64,000 nt of DNA from Ophthalmolycus amberensis (taxonomy: Eukaryota > Chordata > Actinopteri > Perciformes > Zoarcidae), in the NCBI GenBank assembly GCA_024529925.1, contig JAFEUB010000846.1:266501-330500 (forward strand), written 5' to 3'. Below are positions 48,050-59,300 of the stretch, in pieces. How positions within the stretch are numbered: position 1 is the first letter of the stretch; every line of letters begins with the position of its first letter. The position numbers and the translations under genes are program-made. A model generated the notes under the pieces. It was not told the DNA's origin. It saw only the letters and a program-made list of their open reading frames with translations, and did not search any database.

Positions 48050-48845
48050 AGAGCATGAAAAAGGCATCAGCTCAAGAGGAAGGAGAAAGGAAAGACAGAA
48101 GTAAAACAAAGACAGGAGGAAAGATGTATAGAAAAAGGAAATGAGAAAAGAATGGTGGAAGTACAGGGAAAAAATGACAGGATCTAGGACAGAAATAAAG
48201 AGGGGAGTGAGTTTGGAAGGAAGGAAGGAAAGACAGAAATAGGGAGGAAGGAAGAAGGGCAGAGAGTGAAGGGGAAGAAGAAAGATGGAAAGAAGAAAAC
48301 AAGGAAGGAAATAACAAATAAAGAACAAGTGTAAAGAAGAGGGAAAGAGACACGAAGACAGGATGGAAAAATGAATGGATGAAAAGGAAGAAGGACATTA
48401 AGGAAGAAAGACAGGATCTAGGAAAGAAATGAAGCGGGAAGGGAGTAAGGAAGGGAAGAATGAAACAAGGAATGAAACAAGGAAATGAAACAAGTTGATG
48501 AAGAAGGGAAGAATGAAGGAGGGAAACAATAAAAGAGGATCAAGGAAAGAAATAAAGAACGAAGGAGGGAAGCGAGTAAGGAAGGGAAGAGAATAAAGAC
48601 AAAAGGAAGCAAACAAGGAGATGAAAAGGGAAAGAATGAAGGAAGCATGGAAAGGAAGAAGGACAATCTAGGAAATAAACAAAGAGCAAAGAAGAGAAGG
48701 GAGTAAGGAAGGGAAGGCAAAGAGGGAAGGAAATAAAGAAGGAAGGAAACAAGAAAAAGATGAAGGAAAGAATAAGGAAACAAGGAAAGGAAGGACAGAG
48801 AAAAGGATGGAAAGAGATGGAATTACAGAAAGAAAGGAAATAAAA
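48050..48845. repeat. 800-bp purine-rich GGAA/GAAA tract
   Basis: Nearly 800 bases are almost entirely A and G on the + strand, built of degenerate ggaa, gaag and aaag words with imperfect longer periodicity ('aaggaagggaagaa', 'aaacaaggaa'). Open frames on the - strand (Phe/Leu/Ser-rich) are composition artefacts. Such homopurine-homopyrimidine tracts can form triplex DNA. Confidence 0.9.
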
Positions 48846-48941
48846 GAAGTCAACATGCACATGTAGTTGTACCGTAACCTTATTGAATCACACTGAATGG
48901 TTCACTGGTGACAAACAGACTCTTCTCATGCAGAGACCCAC

Positions 48942-49111
48942 CTGAAATCTGCTCTTCACCCTCAGATCAATAAACCAGCTACGACACACAAACTGCCGCT
49001 CTGCAGAATCCTTAAAGTTTCCGACAGATATCGTGCAGTAAATTAACCCGACATCTGCAGGTTCCCCTCTGAGGGGAACGACCATCTCATGTGTAGGAGT
49101 GGCTTGTGTTT
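48942..49111 (-). CDS. Unassigned - strand internal exon
   Basis: Bounded on the - strand by acceptor gactctttggcag and donor ttcag|gtgggt. After a 2-nt carry-over it reads 56 codons without stop, including VVPLRGEPADVGLIYCTISV, GNFKDSAERQFVCRSWFIDL and RVKSRFQ. The mix of hydrophobic and charged residues with alternating pattern looks like a beta-rich globular domain. I cannot name a family. It is the most protein-like of the unassigned segments. A TATA-like word near 49973 could serve either strand. Confidence 0.4.
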
Positions 49112-49972
49112 CTGCCAAAGAGTCAAGTGGCATCCAAGTCAAAAGGTCAGCAGCTGTTTACCTCACAAACACACAGTGTCTTCTTTTAGCTCCAGTGTGA
49201 CCTTTGAGGTGGATGCAGTAGACCAAAGGTCACACTGATGGAAGTGGAGGGTTCCCCTTCCATCGGCGGGACAGTGCAGACTTTTCTATTATCCCAGGAT
49301 TATCAGTAATATATTATTCACAGCCTCGTGACACAGCTTCCAAGTCACGATGTGGAACCTGTAGACACACTACGTCATAAAAAAATAGTTTCTTCGTTAT
49401 AGCTTTTAAATGCTAACTCACGGCAGTAAAGGAGTTCTGTAATCTCGAGAATCTGTTTTTATAATAGCCTGCCATGATGTAATCCTGTGTTGTTGCTCTT
49501 TATACAACTCAAGAACAAAAAGTGACATGATTTACTTCATACTTCTTCCATCACTGCTCTTTTCCAACAAATCCAAATGCATAACTATTTGCTTTTAATG
49601 GTAATTTCCTTGACATGTCACTGACTGAAGTATTGATAATATCAGTTGTTGTGCTAAAGTCGTAGCGTCATTTTTCTGCAGGGAACAAACCAAACAGTGA
49701 TTGGAAAGCTTCCTAAGATTGAACTAACGTCTCACAACACTTGCTTCTGGTCTTGGCTGTTGAACAGAAGCTCTTTCTGCCCATCAGCAGAGCTCAGCCT
49801 CACTCTCTAATCCACTTTCACTTCTTCTCCGTCTGACCGGTGTGAAGAAAGCTGCGTGATTCACACAGAACAGTTCATCATCTGAAATATAATCTGACTT
49901 AGAATATTTTGATGAGATTTCTACTCGGCTGGTTTTCAGTGGAAGATGTCAGGTGGGGTCTGGTTGTGAACT

Positions 49973-49983
49973 ATATATAAAAG
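49973..49983. promoter_or_regulatory. Isolated TATA-like element
   Basis: tatatataaaag in ordinary spacer. It is nearly symmetric, so it could face either way. On the - strand it would sit about 850 bases upstream of the unassigned exon 48942-49111. No other promoter evidence is seen. Confidence 0.2.
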
Positions 49984-51026
49984 AGCAGCTGTGAATGGTT
50001 GTTTCACTCCTTTGTTATACAAGAGCAGACTTTGCCCCGCACCCTGTGAAACAACAAGTCTCTACTCAACCCGACTACGAGATGAATGCCAAGGTGATAT
50101 CCTTGTCAGCAGACGGTTGAGCAATAAGGTCTTAGATGTGAGGGAGTTTACAAAAGCAAGCTTTAATCCCCTGACCTCAGTGCACGTTACGTAGATTACA
50201 TCAAACAGTATCTCTGCACACGTAATCATCAAGGCTTTACATGCTCCCCTGTGCAGCCACTCCTCTGCAGAGTAAACATGGCAGGAAGTACACTTGACTA
50301 CTTGCTGCACTTTCTTTTTCCTTCTTACTTATGTTGGTCACTGGCATGTATCTCATATAGCTCATATATCTTGAGATCATGTTTTGTTGTTGTCTCAAAT
50401 AGTAAAATGAAAATGTAAAAACTAAAAATAATAACCGTATTTTTCTTCTCTTCTGAATTTGTAGCATTTATTACATTTTGGGGGGATTGAATCACACTTA
50501 TAGATGTTATTTGAGATTTTGAAAATATATAATTATATATTATAAAATGTTGAATTGAATTAAAGTTATTCTTAAAGATATTGATATTCTTTGGTAAAAT
50601 GTGTGAGAGACGAGATGGGGAAGAAACCGAGTTTGGAAATAAACATACAAATTTAAACACTAAACTCATTTTAGTGGCGGATGATTCAGACTTCTTTTCC
50701 ACAGAGATTTAAAGCTTCTCGTGCTTTTCTTTATTCTTTCTTTTCTTCCTGCATTCCCTCCTTCCTCCCCCATCCCTTAAAAAAACACCAATCAGCCAGC
50801 AGAACATCCCTGACATCAATACACATTGAATATCTCTATTATTTTTATTCATAAATGTCATAAAAATGACCAACCGTTTATGTCAGTATTCATAAAGGGT
50901 TTGACAATAACATATTTTGGCCAATAAAGCTTTTTTAAATTTGATCTCCAACAACAGCAGAGAGACAGAGACTGTGGGTCAAACGTCAAGTTGTATTTAC
51001 CCAGACAGGAGGGAATGTAACACCCA

Positions 51027-51031
<5 letters not shown>

Positions 51032-51076
<45 letters not shown>
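51032..51076 (+). repeat. (CA)n microsatellite
   Basis: About 45 bases of pure CA. Confidence 0.92.
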
Positions 51077-51080
<4 letters not shown>

Positions 51081-51288
51081 TTATGTCTGGGAAGCACTTT
51101 CCTTGACGTACATAAATGCACATGTTATCAAAAGTGTTCTTTAGCACTTGTCACAATCATATTATTTATAGATTATAACATCATTGCTGCTGTTGACATG
51201 TGCATTGTGCCTCTTTATTCCCAAACTGTTGGTCTGTTCCTTATTAATCCACATATCACATTTCACATTTTTTATATTTTCTATATTA

Positions 51289-51606
51289 GTGACTTGCCGA
51301 TCTTACTTTTTCAGTCCCGATACCAGGGATTTGGGTATCGATTTTGAGTACTGATCCGATACCTGTATGCCTCACTGTGTGGAAGTGACTGAGATTATTC
51401 TGTAATGTATAAGGTAACATCAGGCTTGACGTAAACATTGCTTTTGTAACTCCGTCAAACAAAATGTAAACCATGAACATAAATGTACTGAATTGTTATT
51501 TTATTTAAATAACGATATCCAATACATGATCAGCCCATTGTCACTGATCCCCGATCCAGTTATTTGAGTCAGTATCGGATCCAATTCGATATCGGTGCAT
51601 CTCTGA
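51289..51606. mobile_element. Small DNA transposon remnant (MITE) with inverted termini
   Basis: The right end 'gatatcggtgcatctctg' is the inverse of a CAGAGATGCACCGATA-type terminus, and the left end 'tagtgacttgccgatc' is a degraded version of it. Inside, 'gatccgatacc' and 'ccccgatccagtta' form further inverse pairs. The terminus type resembles hAT elements. A clean target duplication is not visible. Confidence 0.5.
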
Positions 51607-53057
51607 TTTTATATCTATAGCACTTGTTCTTAACCTGGGGATCGAGACCCCCACAAGCTGCCACTAGATGAATTTTAGGGTTTACAAGATGATTAACAGA
51701 TAAGGAAAGCAGCAAAAACATTCACGTTAAACTAAGTTCTACTATTTATTTTTTAGACCTTCCTCTAATCTGAATACATGTATTTCCTCAGGACTAGAGA
51801 AACGGAGGGACAGTGGATCACATTGTTTGTGTCCAGATGATCTATGGCACTGATGCAAGAGACAGCAAGGGAAGAATCATGGAAACCGTTTATAGCAGAG
51901 AGAAACTGCTGGTGTATGAGCTGTGAAGAAGATCTTTACACAATGAGTGTGAGTGTGCTGCCCCTCTCTGGACAAAGCCTGACATTGCAGCTCATAGTAT
52001 TGACTTTATCGACAAGTAAGACATTTATGAAAGTAAAATGAGTTTGCTGAAAGCTTTACAAATTAATTTGCACAAGGCTGCTGGTGCATGTCTCTCTAAA
52101 TGTTTTGAGGTTGTCATGACTCAACATTATTCGTTGGAGCTGTTTATCACATTTGCTTCACTTTGATTTCACTCAGCACAAATGAAATGGAGACGCAACA
52201 ATCTGAGCTCAGGGGCCCTTTAGTCCCCTTTGCGTAGCTTTTGATCACGTGATCCTCATCAGCGGATGTTGCGTGTCAGCCCGGTTGTCATGTAGTCATA
52301 TTTCCCTTTTCAATGTTTATCTTTTGCCTCGATCAAACTCTCTCTGATGGTGAAGATCATGTGAAGTGATGAGAAGCTCCATAGCAGCTACTAAATGGAT
52401 CTTTGGGTGAGATTGTTTTGTCAAGTGTTGTTTTAAAGGTTTAGCATGAACTTTCACACGCAAAATAACTATTTGTATATTAATTACTCACCCAGTGTTA
52501 CCTTGAATTCTTGAAGAAACCTTTGTTTTCCCACATGCCTCCAGAGTGAACAGAGGATCAAAAACTGAACGAAACTATATCAAAACATCAGTTTCAAACT
52601 CTCACACAACTTGTGCAGTAAATCTCGTTTATCTAGTCTCACTTCTGAAACACGTGCATCTTCTGCCACTATTGTCACGCTTGCTGTTTTCTTTAGCAAA
52701 GATGCATGTGTTTGGGACATGGAATATACTGCATGAGTTGTGTGAGTTTGTAAACTGATGTTTTGATATAGATTTGCGGTGGTTAAACGCGGCCCTCAAT
52801 TCATCACAACGTTTCAAAGTTTTCCTCAAGAATTCGAGGTAACAGGGGGAGCAAGTGATATACAAATAGTCATTTTGAAGGTGAAGTATTCCTTCAGATG
52901 GTGACAAGAGGCAAGATGAAGGATACATTTAACATTCACATTGATCTCAAACATTCAGTTGATACTAAATCTCATCACACATGGCTTCTCATGGTTCTAT
53001 ATTCTATTCTATATTTCTCACTATTCGATCGAAAAGATGAAATTCATTAGCAGCTGT

Positions 53058-53063
53058 TTTATT
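53058..53063 (-). promoter_or_regulatory. ptk6: Candidate ptk6 poly(A) signal
   Basis: AATAAA on the - strand about 320 bases after the ptk6 stop codon. It is the first such word in the proper direction. Confidence 0.35.
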
Positions 53064-53381
53064 AACTGCTTAATCTTTGAAGTCATTCTTTCTTGTACTG
53101 ATGCCAATCTCTGGCTCCAGACTTTTTGCTGCTTTTCAAGTGTTAAAAACCCAAATTACCATATTTAAATGTCTTTTTTTGTTCTACCAAGGGACCAAAA
53201 CCCAAATCGAGTTGCATTTTTGCACATTGCAAACACACAATCAAAGTCTTTCTCCGCAAGAGCCTGTAAAATCCGTTTAGTTTCCGTTTCAGAGTCCTCA
53301 GTGAAAAGCTGTCGTGATCCCGGCTCCGTGTCGGCCTCTCTGTGGTGCTGAGGTTGTACTGCAGGTTGTGGAAGGTGGCGG

Positions 53382-56300
53382 TCATTCCATCTCGTAGGAG
53401 CTGCTGTCCAGTTTCATCTTGAGGGACTTAAAGTCTGGCCTGTCGTCAGCTTCGGCGCTCCAACAGTTCAGCATAATGTTGTAGAGAGAGTCTGGACAAT
53501 TGGGCGGAGCTGGCATCCTGTACCCGTTGGTAACCTGCTGGTATGTTTCCTGGTTGGTATATGCTGAGGGAGAGCAAGGGATGGAGTGCAGAAGTGGCGA
53601 CGAGAGGTTAAACATTTATTTTTACCTGTAGATACACATGGAGGCTTTCTCAATGTACTCCTGTGCAAGCTTTAGTTGTGATGGAGGTGATGTTGAAGAA
53701 TTATCTGAAGCCCTGTTTGCACGGGACTAATATTACCAGAGTCATGTGATTTAGTAAATTAACCCTCTACGTCAGTGTTTCGTGCGGCGCATTCGCATGG
53801 GATGAGCAAAGCCTGTTTATACCTGAATTTAGGGCTACTGATATTATTCTCCAGCTATGATGTCAAGGCTTTCCTTAACATCTGAAATAAGATGACGACC
53901 CCAAATCACAGAGATGTGGTTTTGCATGGGACCAATATTGTCACATGACCTCTGTGTTTGGCGAAATATGGTAGGGTATTTGCTGTAGAATTTTCTTTTG
54001 ACAAATTATGGAAATTGCTGATTTGCACGGGATTAAGATCATAGACGACCTCCGCAAATATTAGTAATTAATGCTAGTCCTGTTCAAACGGAGCTTAAAG
54101 GAGACATAATGTGCTCATTCAGGTCCATGCTTGTAGTTTGGAGTTTCTATTAGAACATGTTTACATGAATATACATGTATACAACCTACAATGCTTCTTT
54201 CTATTTAGCACCTGACTCTTCAGTTAAGTTAGGAAGTTAGGATTTTATTGTCATATACATTTTTACACATACACGAAATTTGACTTCTGCATCTTCTGCA
54301 TTTGACCCATCCCTGTATATAGGGAGCAGTTGGCTGCCATTGATCGGCGCCCGGGGAGCCGGGGGGTTCAGTGTATTGCTCAGGTACACTTCGACACGTG
54401 ACACGTCCCAGTCGGGGATCGAACCGTTGACCTTCCGGTTCCCAGACTGACCCTCTTAATCCAGTGCGCCACGGTCACCCCCCAGCCGCCCTTTAAGCCC
54501 CCCTCCCGATAAAGCCCAGTTTGCTCTGATTGGTCAGCGTTTCTGGTCTTTCACATCTGCACTGTCGCTGTCTTCACAGCGTCACAGCGGCCGGCTCAAC
54601 TACATGGAGTTAAGCGTCACTTCCAACAGTGACTATATAGTTGTAACATCCCCATTTATAGGGAAATTAGTTATTTATTTCATCATCTTCTGAAAACTCA
54701 CATTCAATAAATATATTCAATCACTTTGGATGAGCAGATGAAATAATAATTGAACACTATCTGTAGAACATGGGAAAATATTTTCCACAAGGACTTCGGT
54801 TTGATATTTTATTTTTGTTATAACCATGTATAATTGATTAAAAACTCTGATCCAAAGACCATTTAATTCCACCAACCTGGGTAAGGAGCGCCTCCATAGG
54901 TCAAAATCTCATAGAGCAAGACACCAAAAGACCAGACGTCTGACTTGTTGGAGAACTTCCCGTGGCTGATGGCCTCAGGAGCGCTCCACTTGTAGGGCAT
55001 CTTTTTATCGTCTGTGATGTAGAACGGCTCCTGGATGAGACATCTTTGTCTTAAAACCCTGCAGCCTTGAGTTGACTTCAAAAAGACATTTCACTTCCTT
55101 CCTACCTTGATCACTCTGGCCAGTCCAAAGTCAGCCACCTTACAGATATAGTGCTCCCCCACCAGCACATTTCGAGCCGCCAAATCTCTGTGGATGCTGT
55201 TCTGCTCCTCCAGGTATGACATCCCATCAGCCACCTGGGCAGCCATGTCAATGAATGTTGCAATGTCTTGATTGTGCCCCTCTGGACCTACAAAACGACA
55301 GAAATAGATTCACACTGAGAATTAGACCAAAGTGCATTTATTGTGCATTTTAATTCTAAATTTAACGTTCAAGTGCATTTTTGTCCTTTTCTGCGTCTGA
55401 TTGTATTTATCCATGTGGCAAAGTGTGAATGAGGCTTGAGGCCAATGTGTTGGTTGTGAGTACCACTAACATCCAAACCTCCTCAAGGGAGTTAAGAGAG
55501 AGGAAAGGGACAAATGTAAGCCCAGGATTTAGGAAAGGAAGGAGAGGAGGTTTTCTACCTCTGAGGAAACTCAGCAGGCTGCCTTTCTCCATCAGCTCAG
55601 TGATGATGTAGTAAGGGGCTGAGGCCGTGCAGATAGCAAACAGAGAGATGAGGTGACGATGGCGCAGACTCTTCAGGATCTGAACTTCCCTCTGAAATTC
55701 ATGGTGGTTCAACTCCGAGTCTGGGAAGAGAAAGAGACAGACGGAGAGAGAGAATGGGGGGAGAAAACAAAAACGGATGAAAAAGAGGAGGGAAAAAATG
55801 CACATGTCACAGTCCCTGTAACATCCAACATCATCAAATGTTTTTGCATGCAAACTTTTGATTAAAAGTCGAATAGTGATTTTGAGAATCTATCAGAAAA
55901 CGTGATCGAGATACTCGATTTTATCGATCTTTTATTACACCCTTAATATCTTGTGTAATCTTAATTTTGTATAATGAAGTCTCTGGATTACCTTGAATTG
56001 GATTAATACATGTCTAACATTTATTATTATGTTTAATTGATAATCAATTCATAAAGCAGTATCTCAACCGAGTTCCTCTTCCATGTATTAACATGTTTGT
56101 TTCAATGAGCTATCTCATTGTAGGACCCATGTGTTTGATTTGAGTTAAAGTGTAATAAGCCTTTTAAGCACTGGGTTGTGTTTGTGGTTCAGCCAATTTA
56201 AGTTCATGCCAGTGATCGCAGGTGTTGCTGATTGGGAAAAGAAGCAAACAGTTTTTGATTGTGCTCGGTCAACAACGTGTGGCGTTATTGGTTTTAACTT

Positions 56301-59300
56301 TGTGACCAAACCTTTTGGAAGTGACGGACACTTATGGACACTAGAGGGGGGAAAAATGAATGCCATGATTTAAACTATTGGTAACGTTGTGTATTGTTTT
56401 TTCTTAGCACAAGTCTAAACAATTCAGAATAATTAGCAGCCAGTAGCTACTAAAGTATAGGACGTATGGTCACTACACTCATTTGGCTTATGAGCATGAT
56501 TTATAAACTAATAGAAGGAAACTGACTACAAGTAAATCCTGTGTTTTATTACATTTGAACAGTATAGTCAGTGTTTACCTGTGTTACAAACTATTAATCA
56601 TGAAATATCTAGAATCATCTGCCCTGAGTTTCAGTCTACAGATACATTGTGAACAGTGATACCTGGAAATATGAGCTATATTTACTTCCTGTTTTATACA
56701 TTTACAATGAGTCATCAGAGCTACTTGACAGACTGCACTTTGCTTCATGCTTCTACAATAGCTCACTGATTATTCCCATTTTACTTTTTGAAGTCATTTG
56801 TTGCACACAATTGATAAAAAACAACATGTATTGTGATTATTTTAACAATCGACGGAGATTAATGTGATGAATGTCTACTCAACCAGGAAATAAATATACT
56901 GATTGTTGCACAACACGGCATCAGTTTTTAATGAATAGTATTGTGTCACTTCAGTTCCACACATAACAACGCTGCTTGAATTATGTGTCAGCAAAGAGAA
57001 GTATGGGGATTACCATGATTGATCGCTCGTTGTTCTTGTTCCGTCTCTCATCAGTTTTACTGACATGTATCACTCGAATGTTATCGGAAATGCATGTTTG
57101 CATTCTTAGTCAACACAGGGAGGAAAACAGGTCGCTCTTTACCAGCAGTACTGGAAAGTAAATAAGTTAATGTACTTTAGTACAATTTTGAGGTACTTGA
57201 GTATTTCAATTTCATGCTACTTCATACCTTTCAGAGGGTCTTTACTTTATTACTTTACTTTATTACATTTATCTGACAGGTATAGTTACTTTTCAGATGA
57301 AGATTTTTTTTAACATGATAAACTCATACAACACATCTTTACAAATTACACAAGATACCCAAAATCAATGTCTATTGCAGGCCTCTTGTCATGTTTCAGA
57401 TGTGTATGATTGGAGAGAAAGTCGATAAAATGTAATCCAAATTTGTCACAGCCCTTCAGATTTATCTCGTGAGCTTTTGGAGGTACCCGACCCCAAACTG
57501 GAGACCACTGGTTCCCCAGTACCGTACTATAAATAACATAGAGCAGTACAAACCTTGAGCCGCCGCAACAGTAACATCTTGCCTACACATAGATGCATCA
57601 GTATTAATAATCTATTCATCATTTTAATGCTTTTATTTTTATTTATCGCGTACATTTAGCTGATAATACTTATGTACTTTTAGGTAAAATTTTAAATGCA
57701 GCACTCTTATTATATTGTTTTATTTGTACTTTTGTAGTACTTAGAATAATCAGAGCTTTTGCCAAACAGCATGATCAAAAAATCCATCGATTAAATAAAG
57801 CTTCATTACATCAACAAAGATGATGAAATACCACTTTTGATGATCTTGATGGCGACGTTAATGTGATTTTTCCAGCGTCCCCGGTAGACTTCAGCGAAGC
57901 ATCCAGTGCCCAGCTTCTCCTCCAGGGTGAACTCATCTTTCGGGAGCTCCCACTCATCCACTGTAAAGTGATTCAAATCTGGGGTGGCGGGCTTTTTCTG
58001 AAGGAGGAAGCACACGTTGACATACTTGTATCTAATAAAGGGACACAGATACAGTACATACTGTAATTTGATATATGTAAAATATATCTGTAAGGTTTGA
58101 TGCCGCAACTAATCATTTTTTTCATTTTCAAATATTTGACAATTATTTTCTTGATGAATTGTTTCGTCTGTAAAATGTCCACAGGATTTGTTTTCACATG
58201 ACGAGAAATAAGGTTGATAAACAAACAAGCAAAGAGATGGAAACAAACAGAGCGTGTCCTACCCTCTTGCACGGGTTTCCCAGTGTGACGGTGTTGTTCA
58301 GGCTGTCGGCGCAGTAGAACGCCACCAAGTCGATCAGAGAGCTAAATCGGTGGTTGTACGCCACGTGAAAAGAACCGTCGTCTGTTTTGAGGACCTTGAA
58401 ATGCTTCACCTGAGTGCTTGACCTCACTGCGGAGAGATTCACACACACAGACAAAGTCGAAATCAAGCCCGTGATAGCATTTTTGAGTTATCTTAATATT
58501 TGTTACCAAAGCATTGAAGTTTGAGCTTCTAAAAAAACGACCCCAATAGATTTTCAAATAATTGTAAAATACCAGATGTAAAATACCAAGGGGAAATAAG
58601 TTAGTTAATGAGTGAGCTTTAGATATGCCTATTTGAAATTGACCAGACCAGCTGTTTCCCTGTTTTCAGTCTTTGTCTGGAACAAAGCTATCTGCTTTGA
58701 GAGTGGTGAAGCAATATTCTAATCCTGACTTCCCATCATGATTGTTTGCATGTTAACGGCTTCCATTCCTCCCTTCCAACAAACTACAACCTCATGAGGC
58801 CGACTGTTTCCCCTTTATTTCACTCAATACTTCCCACACATGTCATTCTCTTAACACACCCTGCACTGTTTTTTTAACTGAAGTGGAACTCCCCGCCTCC
58901 ATCACTCTATTTCAAACCATTGCCACCACACAGCTCTCGTTCTCTTTTTTGGGCTTCCTCCATCACCCCTCACCTTCTTATCTTACCCGAAAGAACGTAT
59001 CCAACGTCGTCTTTCTCACTTTGTCGGATGAGGAAAGCTCCGTTGGCATTTCCTGATCCCAGCAGGTGGCCTTGGGCCTCGAAGCGGTTCATTTTCCCAA
59101 AATACCACCTTGATCAAGACAGAAAGCCAAAAATGGTCTTAAAATGTCAATAGTATTGTTCATCGCATTCATTTCTGTGACGATACATCATCCAACCAAA
59201 GGACTTATTGTGACAGTAATAAAACAATAATATAATTCAATATCTATATTTAATTTCAGCCTTCCAGCACGTGTTGACATGTGGGAAAAACTTCACATTA

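Noticed and set aside
48023..48862. Several overlapping - strand frames rich in Phe, Leu and Ser
   Set aside because: Direct result of the homopurine tract on the + strand; composition artefact, not proteins.
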